Origin: an uncultured Lachnospiraceae bacterium
GTDB lineage: Bacteria > Bacillota > Clostridia > Lachnospirales > Lachnospiraceae
Direction of reading: 5' to 3'
DNA length: 38,037 nt
Assembly: GCA_902785635.1 (NCBI GenBank)
Contig: CACZZH010000032.1
Span: 4,995 to 43,031, forward strand
The translations under genes and the position numbers were made by a program. Positions 23,908 through 32,193 of this stretch are shown here, in pieces (the stretch's first letter is position 1; each line of letters opens with the position of its first letter). The notes under the pieces were generated by a model. That model was given only the letters and a program-made list of their open reading frames with translations. It did no database searches and was not told the origin of the DNA.

Positions 23908-24944
23908 GAGAGCGGGTTTCTGTTCTGCTGCTTTTTACGGTACTGCAGCGGGGTGACGCCGGTCCTGGCTTTGAAGACTCTCGAAAAGGAACTGATATTG
24001 CCGTAGCCTGCCATCTGGCTGATGATCTCCACCGAGTAATCTGTGTTGATCAGCAGTGCCTTTGCCTGTGTGATGCGTACGTGGGTAAGATAATCACTCA
24101 CGGACATATGCATCACTTCTTTGAAAAGATTGTAGAGCATCGTACGGGACATCAGAAACTCCCGTGCAATGTTGTCAACGGCAAGCTCTTCGGAATAATG
24201 TGTGTCAATATACTGGCGGATATCGGATACCGCCCGGGAATGTGCCTGATAGGAGGCCGTTTCCGGGCTTTTTTCCGTTCTGCGGATGATCCGGTGGATC
24301 AGCAGGAGCAGATGTCCCAGCTCCAGTCTTAAGAACAGGCGGTCCTCCGGAGGAAGGACAGAGGCATCTCCTTTAAGCGCATGGGGAAGCCCCTGGGAAA
24401 GCGCCGGAGAAGCTTCCGGGGAAAGTGCCGGGGAATCCTCCCGGGATGACAAAGCGGCCGGAACGGATGAAGGATCATGCTTATATGAAGACAGGTCTTC
24501 TGCGGCTGACGAGATCTGCGGATAGCAGGCGATCATCCGCTCCAGGATATCCCGGATAATGGAACGCTGCTGCGCATCCGGCAGAAGGATCTGGGCATCT
24601 CCGCGCCGGCGCAGAAAACAGTCCAGAAGATTGATCTCCGGGATTTGCAGATCCGAGATCAGATTGGACCGGAAATAGAGTACATACCGGTCGCAGTTTT
24701 TCCGGTCGTGTGTACAGTCGATATAGTGCAGCGACATGGAATCGAGCAGCAGGATCGCACCGGCCGGAATGCGCTGCGCTTTCGACTCGGTAAACAGAAC
24801 AAGGTTGTCCGACACGGTAAAGATGATCTCCAGATGGGAGTGAAGATGATACGTATTCTTTTCCGTAGAGAGCGCGATTTTGTGCTGAAGGTTCAGATCA
24901 CCGGGCAATATTTCCTGAAATTCCTGATAATCTCTGCGCGGCAT
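23889..24944 (-). CDS. AraC-family transcriptional regulator (hexuronate locus)
   Basis: About 351 residues. An N-terminal cupin-like sensor domain (about 1-140; HLHSHLEIIFTVSDNLVLF and AGAILLLDSMSLHYIDC) is linked to a C-terminal AraC double helix-turn-helix (about 245-345; DNIAREFLMSRTMLYNLFKEV and SVEIISQMAGYGNISSFSRVFK). Between them lies a low-complexity Ser/Pro/Ala/Leu stretch (SPALSPEASPALSQG), encoded by locally repetitive DNA and unusual for the family. ATG 24944 follows GAGAGGAT; the longer frame from 25070 runs through its own promoter. It is divergent from dctP and is the best candidate for the activator recognising the direct repeats at 25057-25088 and 29320-29351. Confidence 0.9.
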   Translation of the reverse strand: MPRRDYQEFQEILPGDLNLQHKIALSTEKNTYHLHSHLEIIFTVSDNLVLFTESKAQRIPAGAILLLDSMSLHYIDCTHDRKNCDRYVLYFRSNLISDLQIPEINLLDCFLRRRGDAQILLPDAQQRSIIRDILERMIACYPQISSAAEDLSSYKHDPSSVPAALSSREDSPALSPEASPALSQGLPHALKGDASVLPPEDRLFLRLELGHLLLLIHRIIRRTEKSPETASYQAHSRAVSDIRQYIDTHYSEELAVDNIAREFLMSRTMLYNLFKEVMHMSVSDYLTHVRITQAKALLINTDYSVEIISQMAGYGNISSFSRVFKARTGVTPLQYRKKQQNRNPLSYSSST

Positions 24945-25011
24945 AAGGATCCTCTCTTTCTGTGAGACCGGCGCTTTCCGCTGCCGGGGGAGCTGCGTAC
25001 GACTTACAGCT

Positions 25012-25040
25012 ATTATAACGAATTCGGTATGTTTTGTCCC
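25012..25040 (-). promoter_or_regulatory. Promoter of the AraC gene
   Basis: On the minus strand: GGGACA (25035-25040), 17-bp spacer, TATAAT (25012-25017). The -35 lies 16 bases from the first activator half-site of the divergent dctP promoter, so autoregulation is plausible. Confidence 0.6.
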
Positions 25041-25056
25041 AAAAACTGTGAACGAT

Positions 25057-25111
25057 CTGCAAAAAATCAAAGCAGTACTGCAAATTATTCCGGAGGATAG
25101 TTGGCTATCAT
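25057..25111 (+). promoter_or_regulatory. Activator-type promoter of dctPQM with two direct-repeat half-sites
   Basis: Half-sites CTGCAAAAAAT (25057-25067) and CTGCAAATTAT (25078-25088) are 21 bp apart. The second overlaps a non-consensus -35 (AATTAT, 25083-25088). A 17-bp spacer and TATCAT (25106-25111) follow. The whole arrangement is repeated ahead of the gene at 29470. Direct repeats about two helical turns apart next to the -35 are typical of AraC-type activators. Confidence 0.75.
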
Positions 25112-25162
25112 GTAATCACATAGAGTAAACGTTTTCCTAAAATGATTACAGGAGGTAAACAA

Positions 25163-26164
25163 ATGAACGCAAGAAAGATGACGGCAGTGATGTTTGCAGC
25201 AGCTGCGCTGGCAGGAATGGGAACCATGACGGCGATGGCCGATGATCCGGTCGTACTGGTGTTCTCCGAGACCAATTCCATTGATTCGATCGACGGACAG
25301 TATGCACAGTTTTTTAAGGACAAGGTAGAGGAACTGACGGACGGCGCGGTGACGATCGACATTCAGGCCAGCGGCGTGCTTGGTACGGAAGCTGATGTTC
25401 TGGACGGTATGATCTCCATGAGCGGTACAGTGGACATCGTGCGTTTCTCCTGCTACGCATTCAGCAACTACGGCTGCAAGGAATCCGCGCTTCTGGGCCT
25501 GCCCTTTGTGTTTGAGAGCAGCGAGCATTTCTGGAATTTCGCCAATTCCGATCTGGGACAGGAGATCCTGGCGGAGCCGCAGAACAACGGTCTGGGCGTG
25601 ACTGGCCTGTACTATCTGGAGGATGGTTTCCGCAGCTTTTTCTTCAAGGATGAGGTTGCAGGGATCGAGGATCTGAAGGGTAAGAAGCTCCGTGTATCCA
25701 GCGACCAGATCATGACCGGTATGGTGGAAGGTCTTGGCGCATCTCCGACGGTCGTAAACTTCAATGAGCTGTACACCAGCCTGCAGTCCGGTGTTGTGGA
25801 CGGTGCGGAGCAGCCGATCCCGCAGTATGAGTCCAATGCGTTCAACGAAGTTGCCCCTTACATGCTGCTTGATGAGCACACCCTGGCTACCTCCTCTGTT
25901 GTGATCGCGGATGACTCTCTGGCGAAGCTTACGCAGGAGCAGCAGGATGCTCTGTTCGAGGCAGGAAAAGCGACCGAAGAGTTCTGCCGCCAGATGTCTG
26001 TGGAAGAAGCTGAGAAGGCAAAGGCAAGCCTGACCGAAAAGGGCGTTACCTTTATCGAAGTGGAAGACAAGACTCCTTATCGTGAAGCCTGCGCCGACCT
26101 GATCGGACAGTTCACCAGCGGCATTGAAGATAAATATGAGGGGATCCTCACCCTGGCAGAGTGA
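25163..26164 (+). CDS. dctP: TRAP transporter substrate-binding protein, DctP
   Basis: A 334-residue extracytoplasmic receptor of a tripartite ion-driven importer. The signal peptide (about 1-25) ends in TAMA-DD, with no lipobox cysteine. The DctP core is clear: DGAVTIDIQASGVLGTE, IEDLKGKKLRVSSDQIMTG with the conserved carboxylate-binding Arg, GASPTVVNFNELYTSLQSGVVDGAEQP, and LTQEQQDALFEAGK. CAGGAGGTAAAC precedes ATG 25163. The neighbouring galacturonate genes suggest a hexuronate as substrate. It is separated from dctQ by a large hairpin, which may set the receptor in excess over the membrane subunits. Confidence 0.95.
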   Translation: MNARKMTAVMFAAAALAGMGTMTAMADDPVVLVFSETNSIDSIDGQYAQFFKDKVEELTDGAVTIDIQASGVLGTEADVLDGMISMSGTVDIVRFSCYAFSNYGCKESALLGLPFVFESSEHFWNFANSDLGQEILAEPQNNGLGVTGLYYLEDGFRSFFFKDEVAGIEDLKGKKLRVSSDQIMTGMVEGLGASPTVVNFNELYTSLQSGVVDGAEQPIPQYESNAFNEVAPYMLLDEHTLATSSVVIADDSLAKLTQEQQDALFEAGKATEEFCRQMSVEEAEKAKASLTEKGVTFIEVEDKTPYREACADLIGQFTSGIEDKYEGILTLAE

Positions 26165-26237
26165 TCGATCCGACGGATCCGGTGATCTGACAGACTGATG
26201 TATTTGCTGCGGAAGCCTTAGAAAATGAGCCGGAGTA

Positions 26238-26294
26238 AAAATGCCCTGCATTCATTCCCATATGACGCATATGAAAGTGGATGCAGGGCATTTT
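26238..26294 (+). terminator. Intercistronic hairpin between dctP and dctQ
   Basis: A perfect 14-bp stem, AAAATGCCCTGCAT / ATGCAGGGCATTTT, encloses an inner CATATG/CATATG palindrome. A short T tract forms the end of the stem. It is likely a partial terminator or mRNA stabiliser. Confidence 0.75.
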
Positions 26295-26347
26295 CTGCCG
26301 AAACGAAGGTGCGGTATAAACTGCTGCTTTAGAAAGGAAAGAGCTGT

Positions 26348-26860
26348 ATGGCGGATAAAATCGAATCTTTATTTGACAAACTGTATGCGGCGGTCATGGT
26401 CCTGTGCAAACTGTTCCTGATCGCGGACGTACTGATCACTTCATATGCCGTGCTCGGAAGATATGTCGGAAAGTATATTCCGTTCCTCGATGATCCGTCC
26501 TGGAGCGAAGAGATCGTACTGACCTGTATGGTCTATATGGCGTTTCTGAGTGCAGCGCTGGCGATCCGGAAAGGAACGCATATCCGTATGACATCCCTGG
26601 ACCAGTATCTTCCGAAGAAGGTCCTGTTCGTACTGGATCTGCTGGCCTACATCCTTGTGCTGGCATTTTCTGTGATCCTGGTGTACCAGGGCTTTAAGTT
26701 CGCAACGACCATCGGAGCCAGAGCTTCCTATACGAGTCTGCCCTGGCTGTCCAAGTTCTGGCAGTACGCACCGGTACCGCTCTCAGGCATCGCGATGGTG
26801 CTGTTTCAGCTGGAAGTGATCTATAAACATATCACCGGGAGAGGGGGAAAAGAAGAATGA
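26348..26860 (+). CDS. dctQ: TRAP transporter small permease, DctQ
   Basis: A 170-residue membrane protein with four predicted helices (near 13-35, 53-75, 93-115, 133-153). It carries the DctQ features YVGKYIPFLDDPSWSEEIVL and ALAIRKGTHIRM. It pairs with DctM to form the membrane part of the importer, driven by a sodium or proton gradient. GAAAGGAAAGAGCTGT precedes the start. Its end overlaps the dctM start by 4 bases (ATGA). Confidence 0.93.
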   Translation: MADKIESLFDKLYAAVMVLCKLFLIADVLITSYAVLGRYVGKYIPFLDDPSWSEEIVLTCMVYMAFLSAALAIRKGTHIRMTSLDQYLPKKVLFVLDLLAYILVLAFSVILVYQGFKFATTIGARASYTSLPWLSKFWQYAPVPLSGIAMVLFQLEVIYKHITGRGGKEE

Positions 26861-28152
26861 CGACTAATCCGACCGCGATCGCTATTCTGGTAGGGTCATT
26901 TCTGATCATGATCCTGCTGAGGATCCACATTGCCTATGCAGTAGGAATCGCCTCCACGCTCTGTCTGCTGTACCTGGGCATTCCCCTGAGCAATATCTGT
27001 CAGCAGATGGTGAAGGGACTGTTTTCCTTTTCTCTGATGGCAGTGCCGTTCTTTATTACGATGGGATGCCTGATGGGCCAGGGAGGTATTTCGGACAAAC
27101 TGATCGCACTGGCGAATTCCCTGGTGGGATGGATGCACGGCGGGCTTGCAATGGTCAATATCGTTGCGTCCTATTTCTTTGGCGGGATCTCCGGTTCGGC
27201 TACGGCGGACACGGCATCCATCGGAAAGCTGATGATCCCGATGATGGTAGACGCCGGCTACGATGATGACTTTTCCACAGCCGTAACGATCACATCCTCT
27301 GTGGAGGGCCTGCTGGTCCCGCCCAGCCATAATATGGTGATCTATGCGACCGCTGCAGGCGGCGTTTCGGTGGGTGCCCTGTTCATGGCCGGATATCTGC
27401 CCGGCGCGCTGCTGGCTATTTCCCTGATGATCGGCTCCTATGTGATCTCCATGAAACGGAACTACCCCCGCGGGGACCGTTTCTCAATGAAGGTGTTTTT
27501 AAAGCAGCTCGGCAAGTCCATTTGGGCACTGCTGGCGATCCTGATCGTAGTGGTCGGTGTGGTGTGCGGCGTATTTACCGCTACGGAATCGGCTGCGATC
27601 GCAGTTATATACAGTCTGGTCATCAGCCTTGCGGTCTACCGCGAAATGAACTGGAAAGGCGTATGGAAGGTCCTGGGAGACTGCATTGATACGCTGGCGA
27701 TCGTCCTGATCCTGTGCGGGACATCGAGTATTTTCGGATACTGCCTGACCTATCTGCATGTGCCGGATCTGGCGGCAAATGCGATTACCAGCCTTACCTC
27801 CAACAAGATCCTTCTGACGCTGCTGATCAACGCGATCCTGCTTTTCCTGGGCTGCATCATGGATATGGCTCCGATCATTCTGATCGCCACGCCCATCCTG
27901 TATCCGCTGGCATCCTCCATCGGGATCGGTGCCGTTCAATTCGGTGTGATGATGATCCTGAACTGCGGTATCGGACTGCTGACGCCTCCGGTGGGAAGCT
28001 GCCTGTTCATCGGATCTGCCGTATCCGGCGTGAAGATCGAGCGGATCGTAAAAGCAACGCTGCCGTTTTATCTGTGCATGATCGCTGTACTGATGCTGAT
28101 CAGCTTCGTACCGGCGATCAGTATGGTCATCCCGCATCTGTTCGGATACTGA
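26857..28152 (+). CDS. dctM: TRAP transporter large permease, DctM
   Basis: A 431-residue protein with about twelve membrane helices of the ion-transporter superfamily. Family features are GGISGSATADTASIGKLMIPMM, VPPSHNMVIYA and the late NCGIGLLTPPVGSCLFIGSAV. It forms the translocation channel with DctQ and the receptor DctP. GGGAGAGGGGGAAAAGA precedes the start. The LacI-type regulator follows 54 bases later and may be co-transcribed. Confidence 0.95.
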   Translation: MTTNPTAIAILVGSFLIMILLRIHIAYAVGIASTLCLLYLGIPLSNICQQMVKGLFSFSLMAVPFFITMGCLMGQGGISDKLIALANSLVGWMHGGLAMVNIVASYFFGGISGSATADTASIGKLMIPMMVDAGYDDDFSTAVTITSSVEGLLVPPSHNMVIYATAAGGVSVGALFMAGYLPGALLAISLMIGSYVISMKRNYPRGDRFSMKVFLKQLGKSIWALLAILIVVVGVVCGVFTATESAAIAVIYSLVISLAVYREMNWKGVWKVLGDCIDTLAIVLILCGTSSIFGYCLTYLHVPDLAANAITSLTSNKILLTLLINAILLFLGCIMDMAPIILIATPILYPLASSIGIGAVQFGVMMILNCGIGLLTPPVGSCLFIGSAVSGVKIERIVKATLPFYLCMIAVLMLISFVPAISMVIPHLFGY

Positions 28153-28206
28153 TACAGGATCTGCAATTTTTGACACATTGATACAGGATTTACGAAGAGG
28201 CTTTAC

Positions 28207-29346
28207 ATGGGAAGCAGAGTGACGATCAAAGACATAGCCAGGAGTACCGGCACATCTGTTGCATCCGTCCACCGTGCGCTGCACGGAGGAAGCGGCGTGG
28301 GAGAAGATCTTCGGCGGCGCATCCTGGAGGAAGCACAGCGGAGCCACTATCAGATCGATGAATCCGCATCGCTTCTGAGGCGGAGTATGATACAGATCAC
28401 CGTACTCCTGCCGAAACCCGAAAAAAACGAGCGGTTTTACTACGGCGGACTGTGGCAGGGAATCACCCGGGAAGCAGCACGGCTGCAGAAGGCAAAAGCC
28501 CGGATCCGGATGATCGGGACCGATTACGGGGTGGATCAGTTCTCCCATGCACTTGAGAAGCTTTACGACGAGTCCGCTATGATGAATGAGAAGATCGACG
28601 GGCTCGTGACCATCTGTGATGATGAAGAATCCGCTGCATGGATCACCAGATTTATCCGGAGGGGAACAGCGGTGGCGCTTGTGGACCGCTCTCTGCCGAT
28701 CAATGGAATCACCTGCTGTGCAGAGGTATCCGTGGAGGATATGGGAAAGACGGCAATGGAGCTGGCCGGTCTGTACAGCCGCGGGAAAGGCACCCCAAAA
28801 GATATCCGGGACGGACGGAGGAAGATCATCCTGATCAACAGCTCCAGGCACCGCAGCAGTACGAAGGTTTTTTCCGGAGCTGCCAGAAAAAGGCTGCAGG
28901 AGGAATGGCATGCAGATCCGCCCAGTCTGGTCGAGTACCATGAAACGGAGGAAGCCAGGGTGAGAGCGAATCTGCGCAGTATGCTGCAGGATGACCCGCC
29001 TGAGGCGGTGATCTCGGCAAGCGCGCGAGCGACCTTCTGGGTGTGTGATGAGATCGCGCGTTTTTACAGGGAGAATCCCGGAAGGATCCGGGAACGGCCG
29101 CCGGTGATCGGTACGGATCTGTTTCCCGAACAGGAGGAGTTCTTTGAAGACGGGACACTCAAAGCTGTGATCTACCAGTCTCATCTGACCAGCGGTGAGC
29201 ATTGCCTGAGCCACCTGTTTGACCATCTGGTCGGCCTGGACCGCTCCTGCGGGACGATCCTTCACCAGCCGCTGTGCATTATCATGAAGGACAACTACCG
29301 GTCGTTTCTTCCGGACGATCTGCAAAAAAACAAAGTGATTTCGTAA
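28207..29346 (+). CDS. LacI-family transcriptional regulator behind the TRAP genes
   Basis: A 379-residue protein. An N-terminal LacI helix-turn-helix (VTIKDIARSTGTSVASVHRALHGG, about 5-28) precedes a substrate-binding domain (ITVLLPKPEKNERFYYGGLWQGI ..., from about 62). The ASVHRALHG form of the recognition helix and the YYGGLWQGI segment suggest the subgroup with a LacI DNA-binding domain and a sugar-binding periplasmic type 4 domain. GAAGAGGCTTTAC lies before ATG 28207. It may act as repressor or co-regulator of the galacturonate operon. Its last codons contain the first activator half-site, and its stop codon the second half-site, of the promoter driving the next gene. Confidence 0.9.
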   Translation: MGSRVTIKDIARSTGTSVASVHRALHGGSGVGEDLRRRILEEAQRSHYQIDESASLLRRSMIQITVLLPKPEKNERFYYGGLWQGITREAARLQKAKARIRMIGTDYGVDQFSHALEKLYDESAMMNEKIDGLVTICDDEESAAWITRFIRRGTAVALVDRSLPINGITCCAEVSVEDMGKTAMELAGLYSRGKGTPKDIRDGRRKIILINSSRHRSSTKVFSGAARKRLQEEWHADPPSLVEYHETEEARVRANLRSMLQDDPPEAVISASARATFWVCDEIARFYRENPGRIRERPPVIGTDLFPEQEEFFEDGTLKAVIYQSHLTSGEHCLSHLFDHLVGLDRSCGTILHQPLCIIMKDNYRSFLPDDLQKNKVIS

Positions 29347-29374
29347 ATTATCGGAAGACGGCTTTTCATATAAT
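29320..29374 (+). promoter_or_regulatory. Activator-type promoter of the UroD-like/uxa operon
   Basis: Half-sites CTGCAAAAAAA (29320-29330) and TCGTAAATTAT (29341-29351) are 21 bp apart; -35 AATTAT (29346-29351), 17-bp spacer, TATAAT (29369-29374). Bases 29315-29335 match 25052-25072 at 20 of 21 positions, and AAATTAT follows after 9 bases in both. It overlaps the 3' end of the LacI-type gene. Confidence 0.75.
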
Positions 29375-29469
29375 CATATTCAGAAGCACTCACAGAAGCT
29401 CGGCAGCTGAAAAATGATGCAGGTGCATGGAGCAGCTAAAGATCAGATAATAAAATAAGGAGAAGGCAT

Positions 29470-30600
29470 ATGGACATTCGCAAATATCTGGAGGATCTGG
29501 AGAACCGTCTGGATGAGCAGCAGGAGGAGCGGCTTCTTGCCGATTATTACCGGTTTGCTGACCGGCAGATGAAGGACGTAAGCTATTTCAAACCGGAGCG
29601 TGTTCCTGCTCCGAGTCTTGTGGAATGGGAGCCGGTCTTTTTCAACGATACCTTTGAAGACTATGACATGATGCTCTACAAGCAACTGCTTCGGGCTAAT
29701 GACCAGCTCGCGAGCGGGGGAGGAGAACTCCTTTCCTTCCGCTCCAACTTCGGGATCGGGCTGATTCCGAGCATGCTTGGCTGTGAAGTGCGGCTTATGC
29801 CCAGGGAGCAGGACGCCCTTCCCGGAGCGATCCATCTGGAATGGGATCAGATCCTGAAGATCAATGAAGATTTCCACGCCGGGATCAAACCGGATGTACG
29901 CAGCGGTCTGGGACAGAAAACGATCGATGCTGCCCACCATGCGGAAAAACTGCTGGAAGACTATCCGAAGCTGAAAAAGTACCTGCATATTTACCAGCCG
30001 GATACGCAGGGCCCCTGCTCGCTGGTGGAAGCGATCGTGGGCAGCGATTTTTATCTGATGCTGCTGGAGGAAGAGGATGAGATCAATGACTTCATCGAGG
30101 TAGTGACCGACACCTTCATCCGCTACATGCAGTTGTGGAAGGAAGAATTCCCCTTCTGCAAAGGGGAATATGCCTGGGACTACGGTCTGCTTTACAAGGG
30201 CGGCATCATGATCCGTGAAGATGCCTGCACGAATATCTCCGGAAGCATGTATGAGGAATTTTTCCAGGAGGCGGACCAGAAGATCCTGGATGCATTCGGC
30301 GGCGGAGCTGCGCATTTCTGCGGACACGGCGATCATCTTCTGAAAGCGTTCTCTCAGTTGAAAGGACTTACCGCCATCAATATGTCCCAGCCGGACATGA
30401 ATGATATGGACGGGATCGTATATCCCAACACGATCGAGAAGGACATTCAGATCATCGGCATGCCGAAATTCGAAGCAAGACGCTGTGACCGCAAAGGAAT
30501 CGACCTGAAGGGAATGGTGCATGTGGGCATCTGCGTGGCTGCATGGATGGGAGAACCGGAAGTCGATCCCCGCGGAAAACCACTTCTATACTATTATTAA
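29470..30600 (+). CDS. Uroporphyrinogen-decarboxylase-like protein of unknown role
   Basis: A 376-residue soluble protein whose overall pattern fits the URO-D/corrinoid-methyltransferase superfamily. It has an N-terminal helical part, the barrel strand SFRSNFGIGLIPSMLGC, then HIYQPDTQGPCSLVEAIVG, and AHFCGHGDH (His282, Cys284, His286) at the position where methyltransferases of this group bind zinc. It is not a heme-pathway UroD: no heme genes are near. No corrinoid protein is encoded in the window. It is the first gene after the conserved activator promoter, ahead of uxaB, uxaC, uxaA and kdgK, so a task in hexuronate use is likely, for example handling a methylated or otherwise modified uronate. 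That role is inference. Confidence 0.68.
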   Translation: MDIRKYLEDLENRLDEQQEERLLADYYRFADRQMKDVSYFKPERVPAPSLVEWEPVFFNDTFEDYDMMLYKQLLRANDQLASGGGELLSFRSNFGIGLIPSMLGCEVRLMPREQDALPGAIHLEWDQILKINEDFHAGIKPDVRSGLGQKTIDAAHHAEKLLEDYPKLKKYLHIYQPDTQGPCSLVEAIVGSDFYLMLLEEEDEINDFIEVVTDTFIRYMQLWKEEFPFCKGEYAWDYGLLYKGGIMIREDACTNISGSMYEEFFQEADQKILDAFGGGAAHFCGHGDHLLKAFSQLKGLTAINMSQPDMNDMDGIVYPNTIEKDIQIIGMPKFEARRCDRKGIDLKGMVHVGICVAAWMGEPEVDPRGKPLLYYY

Positions 30601-30614
30601 AAAGTACAGAGAAA

Positions 30615-30644
30615 CTGTGTCGTACGGGCTTTCGTATGGCACAG
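30615..30644 (+). terminator. Intercistronic hairpin before uxaB
   Basis: A 12-bp stem, CTGTGTCGTACG / CGTATGGCACAG (two G-U pairs), with a short GGCTTT loop, followed by AACTTTT. A partial terminator or processing site is likely, since the same-strand uxa genes continue downstream. Confidence 0.6.
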
Positions 30645-30694
30645 AACTTTTATCCGGAATTATGGTTTCAGGGTAGGAACAGGAGAAAAACGTT

Positions 30695-32185
30695 ATGGAA
30701 AAGCTTAATTACAAGGTTCTGGAAGGTTCCGGCTATCAGGGATATATTCTGAAGGACGCGCCGGAGAAGATCATGCAGTTCGGGGAAGGCAATTTCCTCC
30801 GGGCATTCGTGGATTACTGGTTCGATATGTCCAACGAACGCGTGGGATGGAACGGAAAAGCAGTACTGGTACAGCCCATCGCGATGGGATTGACAAAGCT
30901 GATCAATGAGCAGGAGGGTCTGTATACGCTGTATCTGCGCGGATCCGAAAAGGGTCAGAAAGTGGATGACAAGCGTGTGATCTCCTCTGTGAGCCGCTGC
31001 ATCAACCCCTATGATGAAGATGGCTGGAAGGCCATGATGGAACTGGCGGTATCGGATGACCTGGAATATGTGGTTTCCAATACGACCGAGGCCGGTATTG
31101 TATATGATCCGGCCTGCCAGCCGGAGGACAGACCGGCATCTTCCTTCCCGGGCAAGCTTACACAGGTGCTGTACGAGCGTTTTAAGGCAGGCAAAGCTCC
31201 GCTGGTGATCCTCTCCTGTGAGCTGATCGACAACAACGGCAAGGAGCTGGAGAAATGCGTCGGTCAGTATATTGATCAGTGGGGACTGCCGGAGGCATTT
31301 AAGGAGTGGTGTGCGTCCTGCACCTTCTGCTCCACACTGGTGGACCGTATCGTGCCCGGACGTATCCGCGACCCGAAGGAAAAGGAAGCCCTGGATCAGG
31401 CGAACGGATATCTGGATGAACTGCTCGACGTCGGCGAGTGCTTCGGCGTATGGATCATCGAGGGACCGCAGTGGCTGGAGGAGAAGCTTCCCTTCAAGGC
31501 AGCCGGCCTGAATGTACATGTGGTGCCGGATGTGACGCCCTATAAGAAGAGAAAGGTGCGCATCCTGAATGGTGCCCACACCGGTTTCGTGCTTGGCGCC
31601 TACCTGGCGGGCTTCGACATCGTGCGTGACTGCATGCATGATGAGACCGTGAAGGGCTTCATGAACAAAATGCTGAATGAGGAGATCATCCCTACTCTGC
31701 CGCTGGACAAGAAGGATCTGATGGAATTCGCCGCGGCGGTGGAAGACCGCTTCAACAATCCGTTCGTAAACCATGAGCTGATGAGCATCAGCCTGAATTC
31801 CACCTCCAAGTGGAAAGCCCGCAATATGCCGTCCTTCCTGGCATACATCGAGGAAAAGGGTGAACTGCCGGTGTGCCTGACCATGTCTCTGGCAGCCTAT
31901 ATCGCATTTTATTCCAATGACATTCAGGAGCGGACCGAGAAAGGCCTTGTGTGCCGCAGAAGCGCAGGCAATGAATACACGGTCAGTGATGATGCCTGGG
32001 CACTGGATTTCTATTATGCGCACAAGGATGACACTCCGGAGGAGCTGGTACATGCAGTGCTGACCAATGAGCAGATGTGGGATCAGGATCTTACAAAGAT
32101 CGCGGGCCTGGAAGAAGCCGTCGTATGTGACCTGAAGAAGATCCGCAGCGAAGGCGCAAAAGCTGCCTACGCATCCTGTCTGTAA
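30695..32185 (+). CDS. uxaB: Tagaturonate reductase (altronate oxidoreductase)
   Basis: A 496-residue enzyme of the mannitol dehydrogenase family that reduces D-tagaturonate to D-altronate with NADH. QFGEGNFLRAFVDYW (about 26-40) is the nucleotide-binding start used by UxaB. VHVVPDVTPYKKRKVRILNGAHTGFV carries the conserved Lys and Asn-Gly-x-His catalytic segment (about 275-300). The C-terminal half has FNNPFVNHEL and SLNSTSKWKARNMPSF, typical of this branch rather than UxuB. GGAACAGGAG precedes the start. It is followed by uxaC and uxaA in pathway-relevant order. Confidence 0.94.
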   Translation: MEKLNYKVLEGSGYQGYILKDAPEKIMQFGEGNFLRAFVDYWFDMSNERVGWNGKAVLVQPIAMGLTKLINEQEGLYTLYLRGSEKGQKVDDKRVISSVSRCINPYDEDGWKAMMELAVSDDLEYVVSNTTEAGIVYDPACQPEDRPASSFPGKLTQVLYERFKAGKAPLVILSCELIDNNGKELEKCVGQYIDQWGLPEAFKEWCASCTFCSTLVDRIVPGRIRDPKEKEALDQANGYLDELLDVGECFGVWIIEGPQWLEEKLPFKAAGLNVHVVPDVTPYKKRKVRILNGAHTGFVLGAYLAGFDIVRDCMHDETVKGFMNKMLNEEIIPTLPLDKKDLMEFAAAVEDRFNNPFVNHELMSISLNSTSKWKARNMPSFLAYIEEKGELPVCLTMSLAAYIAFYSNDIQERTEKGLVCRRSAGNEYTVSDDAWALDFYYAHKDDTPEELVHAVLTNEQMWDQDLTKIAGLEEAVVCDLKKIRSEGAKAAYASCL

Positions 32186-32193
32186 ATAAAGGA

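Noticed and set aside
27499-29325. 608-codon minus-strand open frame across dctM and the LacI-type gene
   Set aside because: It spans two well-supported genes and their gap, is Cys/His/Arg-rich without motifs, and lacks start signals.
30668-32053. 461-codon minus-strand open frame opposite uxaB
   Set aside because: Antisense to a conserved enzyme gene; no start signal and no recognisable domain.
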